Shown: positions 1-7,444 of the stretch, in pieces
How the letters are laid out: each line of letters begins with the position of its first letter
Position numbering within the stretch: the stretch's first letter is position 1
Assembly (NCBI RefSeq): GCF_000746205.1
Contig: NZ_JQKV01000001.1
Location: forward strand, 854,388-918,387
Direction of reading: 5' to 3'
DNA length: 64,000 bases
DNA from: Halorubrum sp. BV1
GTDB lineage: Archaea > Halobacteriota > Halobacteria > Halobacteriales > Haloferacaceae
Program-made: the position numbers and the translations under genes
The notes under the pieces: generated by a model
What the model saw: the letters and a program-made list of their open reading frames with translations, nothing else
Databases searched by the model: none
Told to the model about the DNA's origin: nothing

Positions 1-9
1 ACGAGAAAC

Positions 10-17
10 GATTAAAT
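10..17 (+). promoter_or_regulatory. TATA-like element of the first DUF7123 gene
   Basis: The AT-rich GATTAAAT lies 24-31 nt before the ATG at 41, the distance expected for a leaderless haloarchaeal transcript. This supports the ATG at 41 as both transcription and translation start. Confidence 0.5.
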
Positions 18-40
18 CCGTCACGCTCCTACCCCCGTCG

Positions 41-268
41 ATGAGCGAGTACACCGAGGAAGAACAGCGGATCCTCGCGTACCTCACCGACAGCGTCACC
101 CGCGGCGAGCGGTACGTTCGCTCGAAGACGATCGCGGACGCAATCGGACTCACCGCGAAGCAGGTCGGGTCGCGGCTTCCCCGCGTCGCCGAGAAGTCGG
201 ACGACGTCGACATCGAGAAGTGGGGTCGATCTCGATCGACGACGTGGCGCGTGACGCCACAGGGGTGA
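41..268 (+). CDS. DUF7123 family winged-helix-like protein
   Basis: A 75-residue acidic protein. The N-terminal half (EEQRILAYLTDSV, then RSKTIADAIGLTAKQVGSRL) reads as a short winged-helix fold, and the C-terminus carries the family signature EKWGRSRSTTW, which in relatives is EKWGYSSGTTW. DUF7123 proteins are small haloarchaeal proteins of unknown role; the fold suggests DNA binding, but that is inference. A clear paralogue lies at the other end of the window (62481-62735). The start is supported by a TATA-like element about 27 nt upstream. No operon partner is evident: the next gene begins 67 nt downstream with its own promoter. Confidence 0.8.
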   Translation: MSEYTEEEQRILAYLTDSVTRGERYVRSKTIADAIGLTAKQVGSRLPRVAEKSDDVDIEKWGRSRSTTWRVTPQG

Positions 269-304
269 TAGGACGCATCGGGGAGCGGGACGGCAGACGC
301 GCGT

Positions 305-311
305 CTTTTTA
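305..311 (+). promoter_or_regulatory. TATA box of the SRPBCC gene
   Basis: CTTTTTA is centred about 28 nt upstream of the ATG at 336. It argues for that ATG rather than the in-frame GTG at 318, which would lie too close to the box. Confidence 0.55.
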
Positions 312-335
312 ACCCCCGTGGTACCAAGGGCAGGT

Positions 336-764
336 ATGACAGTCCGAGTGTCTCGGACGTTCGAGTTCGACGCCCCCGCCGAGGACGTGTGGGCGTTCAT
401 CTCGGACGCCGAGAAGCGTGCCGGCGCGATAAGCGTGGTCGACACGTTTGAGGTATACGACGATGGACGAGCGACGTGGCAGGTCGCCCTCCCGATCCCG
501 GTGATCCGGTCGACGATCGCCGTGGAAACCGAGGAAGTCGCGCGCGACCCGCCGAACCGAGTGAAGTTCGTCGGGAAGTCGCGCGCCTTCCGCGTCACCG
601 GCGAACACGAGATCACGGAGACGAACGGTGGGTGTCGGCTGGCCAACGAGTTCGTCGTCGACGGGCGTATCCCCGGCGTCGAATCGTTCTTCGAGCGGAA
701 CTTCGACGCGGAGCTGGATAACTTAGAAGACGCGCTCCGCGCGTCGCTCGGATCGTCCGTATGA
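336..764 (+). CDS. SRPBCC (START/CoxG-like) family protein
   Basis: A 142-residue protein with the SRPBCC/START helix-grip pattern: an N-terminal strand RVSRTFEFDAP, an AEDVWAFISDAEKRA helix, and a long C-terminal helix (ESFFERNFDAELDNLEDALRAS). Such proteins bind hydrophobic ligands in a deep cavity; the haloarchaeal members related to CoxG have no assigned ligand. The start at 336 is chosen over the GTG at 318 because a TATA box sits 28 nt before it. It overlaps the following nitrilase-family gene by 4 nt (ATGA), so the two are very likely cotranscribed and translationally coupled, which may mean the SRPBCC protein handles the substrate or product of that hydrolase. Confidence 0.8.
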   Translation: MTVRVSRTFEFDAPAEDVWAFISDAEKRAGAISVVDTFEVYDDGRATWQVALPIPVIRSTIAVETEEVARDPPNRVKFVGKSRAFRVTGEHEITETNGGCRLANEFVVDGRIPGVESFFERNFDAELDNLEDALRASLGSSV

Positions 765-1567
765 GGGTCGCGTGCGTGCAACTCGGCGTCGACGGCGGGG
801 CTGTCACGGCCAACGTCGACCGCGCGCTCGATCGCGTCCGGGCGGCCGCGGAGGCGGGCGCGGACGTCGTCGTCCTCCCGGAGCTGTTCGACGTCGGATA
901 CTTCGCGTTCGACTCGTACGCGCGCGCTGCAGAGAGCGTCGCCGGCGACCGGCTCTCGCGGTTCTCGGCGGCGGCAGCCGACGAGGATATCCACGTGCTC
1001 GCGGGGACGATAGTCGAGGACCTCTCGGCGTCCGCGGCCGACGGCGTCGACGTCCCGACGACCGACGGCCTCGCGAATACCGCCGTCCTGTTCGACCGCA
1101 CCGGCGACCGACGGCTCGTCTACCGAAAACGCCACCTGTTCGGATACGGCTCGGAGGAGACGGACCGCATGGTTCCCGGAGAATCGACGCCGACAGTCGA
1201 GATCGACGGCGTGCGCGTCGGGGTGACCACCTGTTATGACCTCCGCTTTCCGGAGCAGTTCCGGGGGCTGGTCGACGCGGGGGTCGACTGCGCGCTCGTC
1301 CCGAGCGCGTGGCCGTATCCGCGGGTGGAACACTGGCGAACGCTCGGCCGAGCGCGCGCCATCGAGAACCTGACCTACGTTGCGACGGTGAACGGGAGCG
1401 GCACCTTCGACGAGGACGCGCTCTGCGGGCGGACGACCGTCTACGACCCGTGGGGAACGACGCTTGCGTCCGCGGGCGACGAGCCGACGACGGTGACCGC
1501 GAACGTCGACCCGGACCGCGTCGCGGCCGTTCGCGAGGAGTTCCCGGCGCTGCGTGACCGCAGATAG
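761..1567 (+). CDS. Carbon-nitrogen hydrolase (nitrilase superfamily)
   Basis: A 268-residue cytoplasmic amidohydrolase with the complete nitrilase-superfamily Glu-Lys-Cys triad: E41 (VVLPELF), K123 (VYRKRHLF) and C158 (GVTTCYDLRFPE). The Asp-Leu-Arg-Phe-Pro-Glu after the cysteine is typical of omega-amidase/Nit-type branches rather than true nitrilases. The superfamily hydrolyses non-peptide C-N bonds in amides; the substrate cannot be read from the sequence. The ATG overlaps the stop of the upstream SRPBCC gene (ATGA), giving a two-gene operon. Length is usual for the family and all catalytic residues are intact. Confidence 0.9.
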   Translation: MRVACVQLGVDGGAVTANVDRALDRVRAAAEAGADVVVLPELFDVGYFAFDSYARAAESVAGDRLSRFSAAAADEDIHVLAGTIVEDLSASAADGVDVPTTDGLANTAVLFDRTGDRRLVYRKRHLFGYGSEETDRMVPGESTPTVEIDGVRVGVTTCYDLRFPEQFRGLVDAGVDCALVPSAWPYPRVEHWRTLGRARAIENLTYVATVNGSGTFDEDALCGRTTVYDPWGTTLASAGDEPTTVTANVDPDRVAAVREEFPALRDRR

Positions 1568-1964
1568 CGGCGGACCGCCCGCGTGTTCGGCGACGGACGC
1601 GGGCGGCGGTCGCCCGATCCGGCGGCCGTCGACCGCCTCATTTATAACGGAGAACGCCGTACGTGGACGTGCCGAAGTCCGACGCTTTTCTCGTTGGAGT
1701 TCGGTGACAAATCCACGCGCCCGTCCCGACCGCTCGGGCGGCGACGCCGCTGACAGCCCGGGGGTCCGCTGTTCGGCCGCCGCCCGCCCGCCTCCCGCCG
1801 CCATCTCTCGCCGTTCGCCGCGTCCATCGCTCTCCTTTCACCCACGCCCTTCATCCGCCAGCGTCGTTCGTCGTTCTCGCGCGTACCGCACGCCAGCCAC
1901 AGAACCGCGCGCTCTGCCCGTGCTGTGTCCGCTAGTATCAATACGGATAATAGGGGCAGTACAT

Positions 1965-1972
1965 TCTTATAT
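1965..1972 (+). promoter_or_regulatory. TATA box, probable start of a long leader or small RNA
   Basis: TCTTATAT stands out in GC-rich surroundings. A transcript started about 25-30 nt downstream (near 1995) would run about 275 nt before the first plausible start codon of the presenilin homologue, which itself lacks a TATA-like element at -27. Either the protease mRNA has an unusually long leader or a separate small RNA is made. Confidence 0.4.
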
Positions 1973-2006
1973 CGGAGCGAGTAGGTGTGAAACGCCGCGG
2001 ACGAAG

Positions 2007-2044
2007 CCGGCCGGCCCCATCCCGACGTCGGGCGGGCCGGTCGG
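2007..2044 (+). other. Long GC-rich hairpin in the putative leader
   Basis: Outer arms 2007-2017 (CCGGCCGGCCC) and 2034-2044 (GGGCCGGTCGG) pair with one G-T-type mismatch and enclose a perfect inner palindrome CCCGACGTCGGG at 2021-2032. It begins about 10 nt after the predicted transcription start. It could be a structured leader, a small RNA stem or an attenuator; no T-tract follows, so it is not a classical intrinsic terminator. Confidence 0.4.
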
Positions 2045-2272
2045 ACACTCGCTTCCACCGTCCGTCGTCCGCCGGCTTACGGCGTCGGGTCGATCCGCTC
2101 CCACACCGTACCCGACCCGTTTCACGGCACCCGATCACAACCCCTGTCATCGACGTGCGTGGTGCCGTACCCCCCACTTTCGGCGCTCGCATCGCTAGCA
2201 GCGGCAAGCGGTCGGGGTTCGAACGAATCGCGGTCTGCTGGCAGTCTCTGTTGTCCCGAGGCGTACGGACGG

Positions 2273-3331
2273 ATGAAACGCAAGGACGAAACCGCAGCGC
2301 CGCGAACCGACGCTCGAATGTTCCCCCGCGAGTACCGCGGCGTCGCCTTCGTCGTCGGGCTGTTTCTGGTCGTGCAGATCGGAGCGCTCGCGCTCGTTCC
2401 CGAGTTCGTCGAGAGCGGCTATCAGGCGGTCGAGAACCCGGACGATCCGACGAACAGCCTCGCGTACATCCTCGCGATCCTCGTCATGACGGGGCTGATG
2501 CTCGCGGCGTTTCGATACGACTTCGATCAGGCGATCCGACTGCTGATCGTCGGCGTCTCCGCGTGGCTATCGTGGTACGTCTTCTCCGCCGTCCTCCCGC
2601 CCGCAGGGGCCGCCGTGCCCGCGCTCGCGGTCGGCCTCGCGCTGCTCGTCTATCCGGAGTGGTACGTGATAGATACCGCGGGGGTGTTGATGGGCGCGGG
2701 CGCGGCGGGTCTGTTCGGCATCTCGTTCGGTCTGTTGCCGGCGCTGGTCTTACTCTCGCTGCTCGCGGTCTACGACGCGATATCGGTGTATGGCACGGAG
2801 CACATGCTGTCGCTCGCGGAGGGCGTCATGGACCTGAATATCCCCGTCGTGCTCGTGATCCCGCTGTCGCTGTCGTACTCCCTTCTGGACGCCGACGAGT
2901 CGGACGAGGCCGCGGCGTCCGATCCGACGGAAACCTCCGCAGACGCCGACGACGCAGGCGACCCAGGCGCAGACGCCGATCAGGACTCTGCCGGCGGCGA
3001 CGTCGGCGATCCCACGCCGGTCGAGGACCGCGACGCGTTCTTCATCGGCCTCGGTGACGCCGTGATTCCGACGGTGTTGGTCGCGAGCGCGGCGACGTTC
3101 TCGCCGGCCGCGAGCCTCGGAGTGCCGTACGTGGGGCTGAACCTTCCCGCGCTGCTCGCGATGGTCGGACAGATCGCGGGGCTGCTCGTCCTGATGAGCT
3201 GGGTGATCAAGGGCCGTCCCCACGCCGGGCTGCCGCTGTTGAACGGCGGTGCCATCGGCGGCTACGTGGTCGGCTCCGTCGCCGCGGGCGTGCCGCTGAT
3301 CGAGGCCGTCGGCCTCGCCGGCGTCCTCTGA
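2273..3331 (+). CDS. Presenilin/SPP-type intramembrane aspartyl protease (PSH)
   Basis: A 352-residue polytopic membrane protein with all three signatures of archaeal presenilin/signal-peptide-peptidase homologues: the YD motif (catalytic D168 in AVYDAISVYGT), the GLGD motif (catalytic D262 in FIGLGDAV) and a PAL-equivalent PLL at 321-323. About nine hydrophobic segments are visible, with an acidic, Asp/Ala-rich cytoplasmic loop (roughly 205-250) before the GLGD helix. These enzymes cut transmembrane helices inside the bilayer. The start is uncertain: ATG 2273 and ATG 2318 both precede the first membrane segment, and neither has a TATA box at -27, consistent with translation from a transcript begun near 1995. 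Natural substrates are unknown. Confidence 0.85.
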   Translation: MKRKDETAAPRTDARMFPREYRGVAFVVGLFLVVQIGALALVPEFVESGYQAVENPDDPTNSLAYILAILVMTGLMLAAFRYDFDQAIRLLIVGVSAWLSWYVFSAVLPPAGAAVPALAVGLALLVYPEWYVIDTAGVLMGAGAAGLFGISFGLLPALVLLSLLAVYDAISVYGTEHMLSLAEGVMDLNIPVVLVIPLSLSYSLLDADESDEAAASDPTETSADADDAGDPGADADQDSAGGDVGDPTPVEDRDAFFIGLGDAVIPTVLVASAATFSPAASLGVPYVGLNLPALLAMVGQIAGLLVLMSWVIKGRPHAGLPLLNGGAIGGYVVGSVAAGVPLIEAVGLAGVL

Positions 3332-3420
3332 ACGGGGCCAACAATGAGGACGACGTGCCGCAACCGGGCGACGAGTACGCTCGCGAACGCTCGCTCGGGA
3401 ACCGCAGCCGACAGTGAACG

Positions 3421-3428
3421 TTTTTACT
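3421..3428 (+). promoter_or_regulatory. TATA box of aroD
   Basis: TTTTTACT centred 26 nt before the ATG at 3450 fixes the start of aroD as a leaderless gene and rules out the ATG at 3414. Confidence 0.55.
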
Positions 3429-3449
3429 TCTCGGATGATAGCGTGTCGC

Positions 3450-4187
3450 ATGAACTTCGATACGTTCGTTCTTGCGGCCACGACGAACGATCTGACACGG
3501 GAGTCGGCGGCGCGCGGGCTCGCCGACGTCGTCGAGTTTCGGATGGACAAGGCGGACGACCCGCTCGAACAGCTCGACGACTACGATGGAGAGTTGCCGC
3601 TTCTCGCGACGAACCGGGCGCGCTGGTTCGGCGGCCAAGCGGTCGATACGGGCAGGCTCGACCGGCTTTCGGCCGCCTCACGCTCGGATCACGTCGAGGT
3701 CGTCGACGTCGAACTGGAGACCGCGCGGGGAACGGAGTGGGTGCTCGACGAGTTCCGCGACAACGGCGTCGACTGTATCGTCTCGCACCACACGTTCGAT
3801 GACACGCCCGAACGGGGGGTTCTCGACGCGATATTCCGCCAGTGCGGGGAGTACGGCGACATCGCAAAGGTGGCCACGTTCCCGCAAAAGCACACCGACG
3901 TGCTCCGGTTACTTCGCTCGATCGCCGTCGCGACGGAGACGGGCATCGACGTGGCCGGCATTTCGATGGGAGAGATCGGGAGCCACTCCCGCGCGGTCGC
4001 ACCGATATACGGCTCCAAGCTCGGATACGCCCCACTCGCCGACGACGAGAGCGAGTACGCGCCGGGACAGATACCTCTCGAGCGGCTCCGAACGCTGATC
4101 GACGGGCTCACAGAACACAGCGAGATACAGCGGACCGGCACGGCTTCAGGTGAGAACGCCGAACGGCGACAGCCGGCGGAGCACTAA
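3450..4187 (+). CDS. aroD: Type I 3-dehydroquinate dehydratase
   Basis: A 245-residue enzyme that converts 3-dehydroquinate to 3-dehydroshikimate in the shikimate pathway via a Schiff base. The catalytic histidine is in VSHHTFDDTP (H113/H114) and the Schiff-base lysine is K140 in IAKVATFP; the conserved VEFRMD strand near the N-terminus and the SMGEIG...SRAVAPIYGS C-terminal region also match. The C-terminal tail after about residue 215 (SEIQRTGTASGENAERRQPAEH) is an extension beyond the barrel. Monocistronic, with its own promoter at about -26. Confidence 0.92.
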   Translation: MNFDTFVLAATTNDLTRESAARGLADVVEFRMDKADDPLEQLDDYDGELPLLATNRARWFGGQAVDTGRLDRLSAASRSDHVEVVDVELETARGTEWVLDEFRDNGVDCIVSHHTFDDTPERGVLDAIFRQCGEYGDIAKVATFPQKHTDVLRLLRSIAVATETGIDVAGISMGEIGSHSRAVAPIYGSKLGYAPLADDESEYAPGQIPLERLRTLIDGLTEHSEIQRTGTASGENAERRQPAEH

Positions 4188-4265
4188 ACGGGCGGGCAGG
4201 CCTCATGGAGCGGCGGACGCCGACGCGTTCGGGCGGCGATAGGGGCCTGACGAGCCGTTTCGGGA

Positions 4266-4273
4266 TTCTTATG
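4266..4273 (+). promoter_or_regulatory. TATA box for the ACT-hom transcript
   Basis: TTCTTATG is centred 28 nt before the ATG at 4298 but 63 nt before the ACT-protein ATG at 4333. It therefore predicts a transcript beginning at the short ORF 4298-4336, not at the ACT gene. Confidence 0.5.
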
Positions 4274-4297
4274 GTCGTACCGCGTAACCCGCCACTA

Positions 4298-4336
4298 ATG
4301 AGTACACGTAGCCTGTGCGGGGGCGATCTGCGATGA
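4298..4336 (+). CDS. Putative 12-codon leader ORF coupled to the ACT-hom operon
   Basis: The ATG at 4298 lies 28 nt downstream of a TATA element, where a leaderless start is expected. It opens a 12-residue ORF (MSTRSLCGGDLR) whose TGA (4334-4336) overlaps the ATG of the ACT-domain gene in the arrangement ATGA. If translated it would deliver ribosomes to the ACT gene and could act as an upstream regulatory ORF for the threonine/methionine branch. There is no run of one regulatory amino acid as in bacterial attenuator peptides. Only geometry supports it. Confidence 0.4.
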   Translation: MSTRSLCGGDLR

Positions 4337-4863
4337 ACGAGGATGAGGACGCGGTCAACGCCTACATGATCCGGCTCGAACTCGTCGACGAGCCGGGAGA
4401 ACTCCTCCGGGCGCTGGAGCCGATAGGCGAGAACGGCGGCAACCTGCTGTCTATCTTTCACGAGCGCGGGAACATCACGCCGCGCGGACACATCCCCGTC
4501 GAGGTCGACATCGAGGCGACCGCCTCACAGTACGAGGCGATAGTCGAGGTGCTCCAAGAGGAGGGGATAAACGTGATCCAGGCGGGCGCAGAGCGATACA
4601 GCGAGTCGGTCGTCTGCATCCTTTCCGGGCACATCGTCGACACCGACCTGTCCGACACGCTCTCGCGGATTCAGGAGACGTCGAACGCCACGGTGACCGA
4701 CCTCTCGCTTTCGGCTCCCGAAGGGACGCGAAACACTTCGAGCGCCAAGCTCCGGCTCGCCGTCGAAGAGGGAGAAATCGGCGAGACGGTCGCGAGCGTC
4801 CGCGCGATCGCCGACGAGAAGGACCTCCATCTGATCGAGTCGCTGACGGGGGGGAACGCGTGA
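4333..4863 (+). CDS. ACT domain-containing amino-acid-binding protein
   Basis: A 176-residue protein that starts with an ACT domain (NAYMIRLELVDEPGELLRALEPIGENGGNLLSIFHER) and has a second, related half (SVVCILSGHIVDTDLSDTLSRI). ACT domains bind amino acids and confer feedback control. It overlaps homoserine dehydrogenase by 4 nt (GTGA), and haloarchaeal homoserine dehydrogenases lack their own ACT domain, so the likely role is as the detached regulatory subunit sensing threonine or a related amino acid; this is inference from context. The start at 4333 overlaps the stop of a possible 12-codon leader ORF. Confidence 0.85.
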   Translation: MNEDEDAVNAYMIRLELVDEPGELLRALEPIGENGGNLLSIFHERGNITPRGHIPVEVDIEATASQYEAIVEVLQEEGINVIQAGAERYSESVVCILSGHIVDTDLSDTLSRIQETSNATVTDLSLSAPEGTRNTSSAKLRLAVEEGEIGETVASVRAIADEKDLHLIESLTGGNA

Positions 4864-5837
4864 GACTCGCGATCGTCGGCGCGGGCGTCGTCGGCCGATC
4901 CGTCGCCGACCTCGCGCCCGACCGAGGCCACGAGGTCGTCGCGATGGGCGACTCGACGAGCGCGGTCGTCGCCGACGGCCCGGGCGAGTCGGTCGACGTC
5001 GACGCCGCGCTCTCGCGCAAGGTCGAGCGGGGGATCGTCGGCGACGCGGATCCGGCAGACGTGCTCGCGGCGGAGTACGACGCGCTGGTGGAGGCGACGC
5101 CGACGACGCTCGGGGACGCCGAGCCGGGGTTCTCGCACGTCACCGCGGCGCTGGAGCGAGACCGCCACGTCGTGCTCGCGAACAAGGGGCCGGTCGCGGA
5201 ACGGTTCGGCGACCTCCGGGCGGCCGAAGCCGACAGCGCTGGCGAGGTGCGCTTCGAGGCCACCGTCGGCGGCGCGATGCCGGTCCTCTCGACGATTGAG
5301 GACCACGGGCCCGCTCACGTCGCCGCCGTCCGGGGCGTGCTCAACGGGACGGCGAACTTCGTCCTCTCGCGGATGGCCGCGGAGGGGCTGGATTACGAGC
5401 ACGTGCTCGCGGAGGCGCAGGACTTGGGTGTCGCCGAGGCAGACCCCGCCTTCGACGTGGACGGCACGGACGCGGCGCTCAAGTGCGTCATCCTCGCGAA
5501 CGTCCTCGCCGCCGGCGCGGCCGACGACCCCGCCGACGCCCGCGAGTTCAGCCTCGACGACGCCGATGTCGAGGGGATTCGGAACGTCGCCGGGAGCGCG
5601 CTGGACCTCGCCGGCGAGGACGGGCTGACGGTCCGGCTGATCGGCGAGGTCGCCGACGGCTCGGTCCGCGTCGCGCCCCGGTTGGTGAAGCGCAACTCGC
5701 CGCTCGCGGTGTCCGGAACGACGAACGCCGCACAGATCGAGACGACGTCGGCCGGAACGCTCACCGTCTCCGGGCGCGGAGCCGGCGGGGAGGAGACCGC
5801 GAGCGCGGTGCTGATTGATCTCAACCGGCTTAGCTAA
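4860..5837 (+). CDS. hom: Homoserine dehydrogenase
   Basis: A 325-residue NAD(P)-dependent enzyme reducing aspartate semialdehyde to homoserine, the branch point to threonine and methionine. The Rossmann motif is at the N-terminus (AIVGAGVVGRSV), the conserved catalytic-region lysine is K109 (VLANKGPV), and the family signature EATVGGAMPVL...GVLNGTANFVLSRM and DPAFDVDGTDAALK follow. It ends without a C-terminal ACT domain; that function may be supplied by the gene upstream, which overlaps it by GTGA (GTG start). ThrB, the next pathway step, is also in the window (35524-36405) but not linked. The stop converges on a methyltransferase gene 62 nt away. Confidence 0.92.
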   Translation: MRLAIVGAGVVGRSVADLAPDRGHEVVAMGDSTSAVVADGPGESVDVDAALSRKVERGIVGDADPADVLAAEYDALVEATPTTLGDAEPGFSHVTAALERDRHVVLANKGPVAERFGDLRAAEADSAGEVRFEATVGGAMPVLSTIEDHGPAHVAAVRGVLNGTANFVLSRMAAEGLDYEHVLAEAQDLGVAEADPAFDVDGTDAALKCVILANVLAAGAADDPADAREFSLDDADVEGIRNVAGSALDLAGEDGLTVRLIGEVADGSVRVAPRLVKRNSPLAVSGTTNAAQIETTSAGTLTVSGRGAGGEETASAVLIDLNRLS

Positions 5838-5899
5838 CGGCGGTCGAGGCTGGCGTCGGTCTCCCGACGACGCGTGGCGAGTGTCGCCCGCAAAGCCGA

Positions 5900-6787
5900 T
5901 CAGTCGACTCGGCCGACGGTGACGTCGAACGGGACGCGCTCGACGCGTTCGTACTCGCCCGCGCGCATGGCGTCCACGACAGCGCGGCCCATCTCCCGCC
6001 AGCGGCCGCGGAGGTCGTCGTAGGCGTGCTCCGAGGTCGCCGCCACCAGTTCCTCGCGGTGGTCGGCCAGTCCCGCACCGGAGGCCTTCCTCGCCGCCGA
6101 CGTCAACGCGGCGTCCGCGTACGGCGGCGCAGTCCGCTTCTCGTGAACGTACCGTCGAGTCCGAACGTCGCGAAGCCCCGCATCCGCGAACGCGTCGCGG
6201 ACGCGGTCGCCGAGCGCCACGTCGGTCCCGACGCCGGCCACGTACGCCTCCCGTGCCTCGCGCTCTAAGCGCTCTTCGGCCGGGACGGTCGAAGCGACGG
6301 TCACGTCCGCGTTGTCCGGTTCGATCGCTGCCACGAGATCGGACGAGACCCGCGTGAACTCCCGGACCGCCGCCGCCGGATCGGGGAGGTTGATCAGGAG
6401 CGCCTGACAGACGGCGAGATCCACGGCGTCGTCGGAGATCGGGAGCCGCGTGGCGTCGCCGGCGAGGTAGGTTTGGGTTCCGTCGGTCATCTCGCAGTCG
6501 GCCGGCTCGCTCTCGCCCGTCGCGCGATCGATCGTCTCGTCCTCGACCGCCTCGCTCCCATCCGTCTCGCGAGCGACAGCGAGGAGGTCGCGATCGGCGT
6601 CGACGCCGATGACGGTCGCGTCTGATGGCGTTTCTGCGGCCAACACACGCGTCAGCTCGCCGGTACCGCAGCCGACGTCGAGGACGCGCCGACGGGTCGG
6701 CAACTCGAGGTCCGCGAGCGCCTCGCGGCCGTCGTCCCACATCCCGCGGCGGGTGTGTTCGAGGTACTCGGCGGAGAAGCGTCGCAC
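5900..6787 (-). CDS. Class I SAM-dependent methyltransferase
   Basis: A 295-residue cytoplasmic protein with the SAM-binding motif I near residue 40 (RVLDVGCGTGELTRVLA), motif II acidic residue (VIGVDADRDLL), and a later DLAVCQALLINLPDPAAAVREFTRV segment typical of the Methyltransf_11/25 group. A long, charged insertion (about residues 75-105, with many Glu/Thr) separates the first and second halves. Substrate unknown. It is transcribed away from the membrane-protein gene at 6917-7378 and converges on hom. Confidence 0.82.
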   Translation of the reverse strand: MRRFSAEYLEHTRRGMWDDGREALADLELPTRRRVLDVGCGTGELTRVLAAETPSDATVIGVDADRDLLAVARETDGSEAVEDETIDRATGESEPADCEMTDGTQTYLAGDATRLPISDDAVDLAVCQALLINLPDPAAAVREFTRVSSDLVAAIEPDNADVTVASTVPAEERLEREAREAYVAGVGTDVALGDRVRDAFADAGLRDVRTRRYVHEKRTAPPYADAALTSAARKASGAGLADHREELVAATSEHAYDDLRGRWREMGRAVVDAMRAGEYERVERVPFDVTVGRVD

Positions 6788-6916
6788 GGAGACGGGTTCG
6801 GTCTGAGACCGAATAAGAGTGCGGGAACGCGGCGCGGTGAGGTACGGGGCGCGGGGCGATGAGGTGCTCTCAGACGGAACACCGGAGAGACACCCCGTCT
6901 CAGTCGGTATCGTTCG

Positions 6917-7378
6917 TCACGCGACGTCGCCGGCGTCGTCACCGACTCCGGCGAGGTCGGCGAGCATGGCGGCGGTGACGCCGGCGCAATACCCGACGAA
7001 CGCCCCGCTCACGCCGACGAGCGCGAACGAGACCGTGACGCTCCCGAGCGGCGCGTCGGCCGCCCCCACACCGGGAACGCCGAGGACGCTGCCGACGAGG
7101 ACGAGCGCGGCGAACACGACTGCGGGAACGACCCCCACGGCGAGGCAGGCCGGACCGCCGCAGCGCGCGTAGGCCCCGGCGGCCGCGATCGGAGCCGGCG
7201 CATAAAAGACGAGCAGGGGAACGAGCCGGTCGGCCAGTGCGGCCGCCCCCTGCAGATCCGCGAGGTCGGCAGCTATCGCGCTCGCGAGCGCGATCGCCAC
7301 GACAACGGCGAACCCAGCGACCATCGTGACGGCCAGCCGCCGCCGACGCCCGAGGAGGAGCGCCTCTGTGGTGGTCAT
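6917..7378 (-). CDS. Small four-helix membrane protein, function unknown
   Basis: A 153-residue hydrophobic protein with about four transmembrane segments (for example MVAGFAVVVAIALASAI, LVPLLVFYAPAPIAAAG, LAVGVVPAVVFAALVLVGSVLG, VTVSFALVGVSGAFVGYCAGV). The start MTTTEALL at 7378 is preferred over an in-frame start 7 codons upstream because the short N-terminus before the first helix is basic (GRRRRLAVT), as expected. No recognisable catalytic motif. It lies upstream of, and in the same direction as, the methyltransferase gene, with a 129-nt gap. Confidence 0.65.
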   Translation of the reverse strand: MTTTEALLLGRRRRLAVTMVAGFAVVVAIALASAIAADLADLQGAAALADRLVPLLVFYAPAPIAAAGAYARCGGPACLAVGVVPAVVFAALVLVGSVLGVPGVGAADAPLGSVTVSFALVGVSGAFVGYCAGVTAAMLADLAGVGDDAGDVA

Positions 7379-7444
7379 ACCCACGGTATCGTCACGCAAG
7401 CCATATAAAACCGCGTCGGACGCGGGGCTGTCGCCCCGGGCTCG

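Larger units (their letters stand above)
1568..2272. other. 705-nt non-coding gap with internal promoter
   Basis: No credible coding region was found between the nitrilase-like gene and the presenilin homologue. The first part is GC-rich without obvious structure except a TATA-like CATTTATAA near 1638-1646. The second part holds a strong TATA-like element at 1965-1972 and a long hairpin at 2007-2044, described separately. Open frames here are low-complexity Arg/Pro/Ala shadows typical of GC-rich DNA. Confidence 0.6.

Noticed and set aside
29..1804. A 591-codon open frame on the minus strand covering the first three genes
   Set aside because: It is antisense to well-supported genes, Arg/Ser/Pro-rich and without any family motif; such shadows are normal in GC-rich haloarchaeal DNA.
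2210..2235. tRNA-like GGTTCGAACG sequence
   Set aside because: The flanking bases do not pair into a T-stem and no acceptor or anticodon arm is present.
2159..2272. An upstream GTG that would extend the presenilin homologue by 38 residues
   Set aside because: The extension is not membrane-like or conserved-looking and lies inside the putative structured leader; ATG 2273 or 2318 is more plausible.
4671..6740. A 689-codon open frame on the minus strand across hom and the methyltransferase
   Set aside because: Arginine-rich low-complexity translation, no motif, and it overlaps two genes with intact catalytic signatures.
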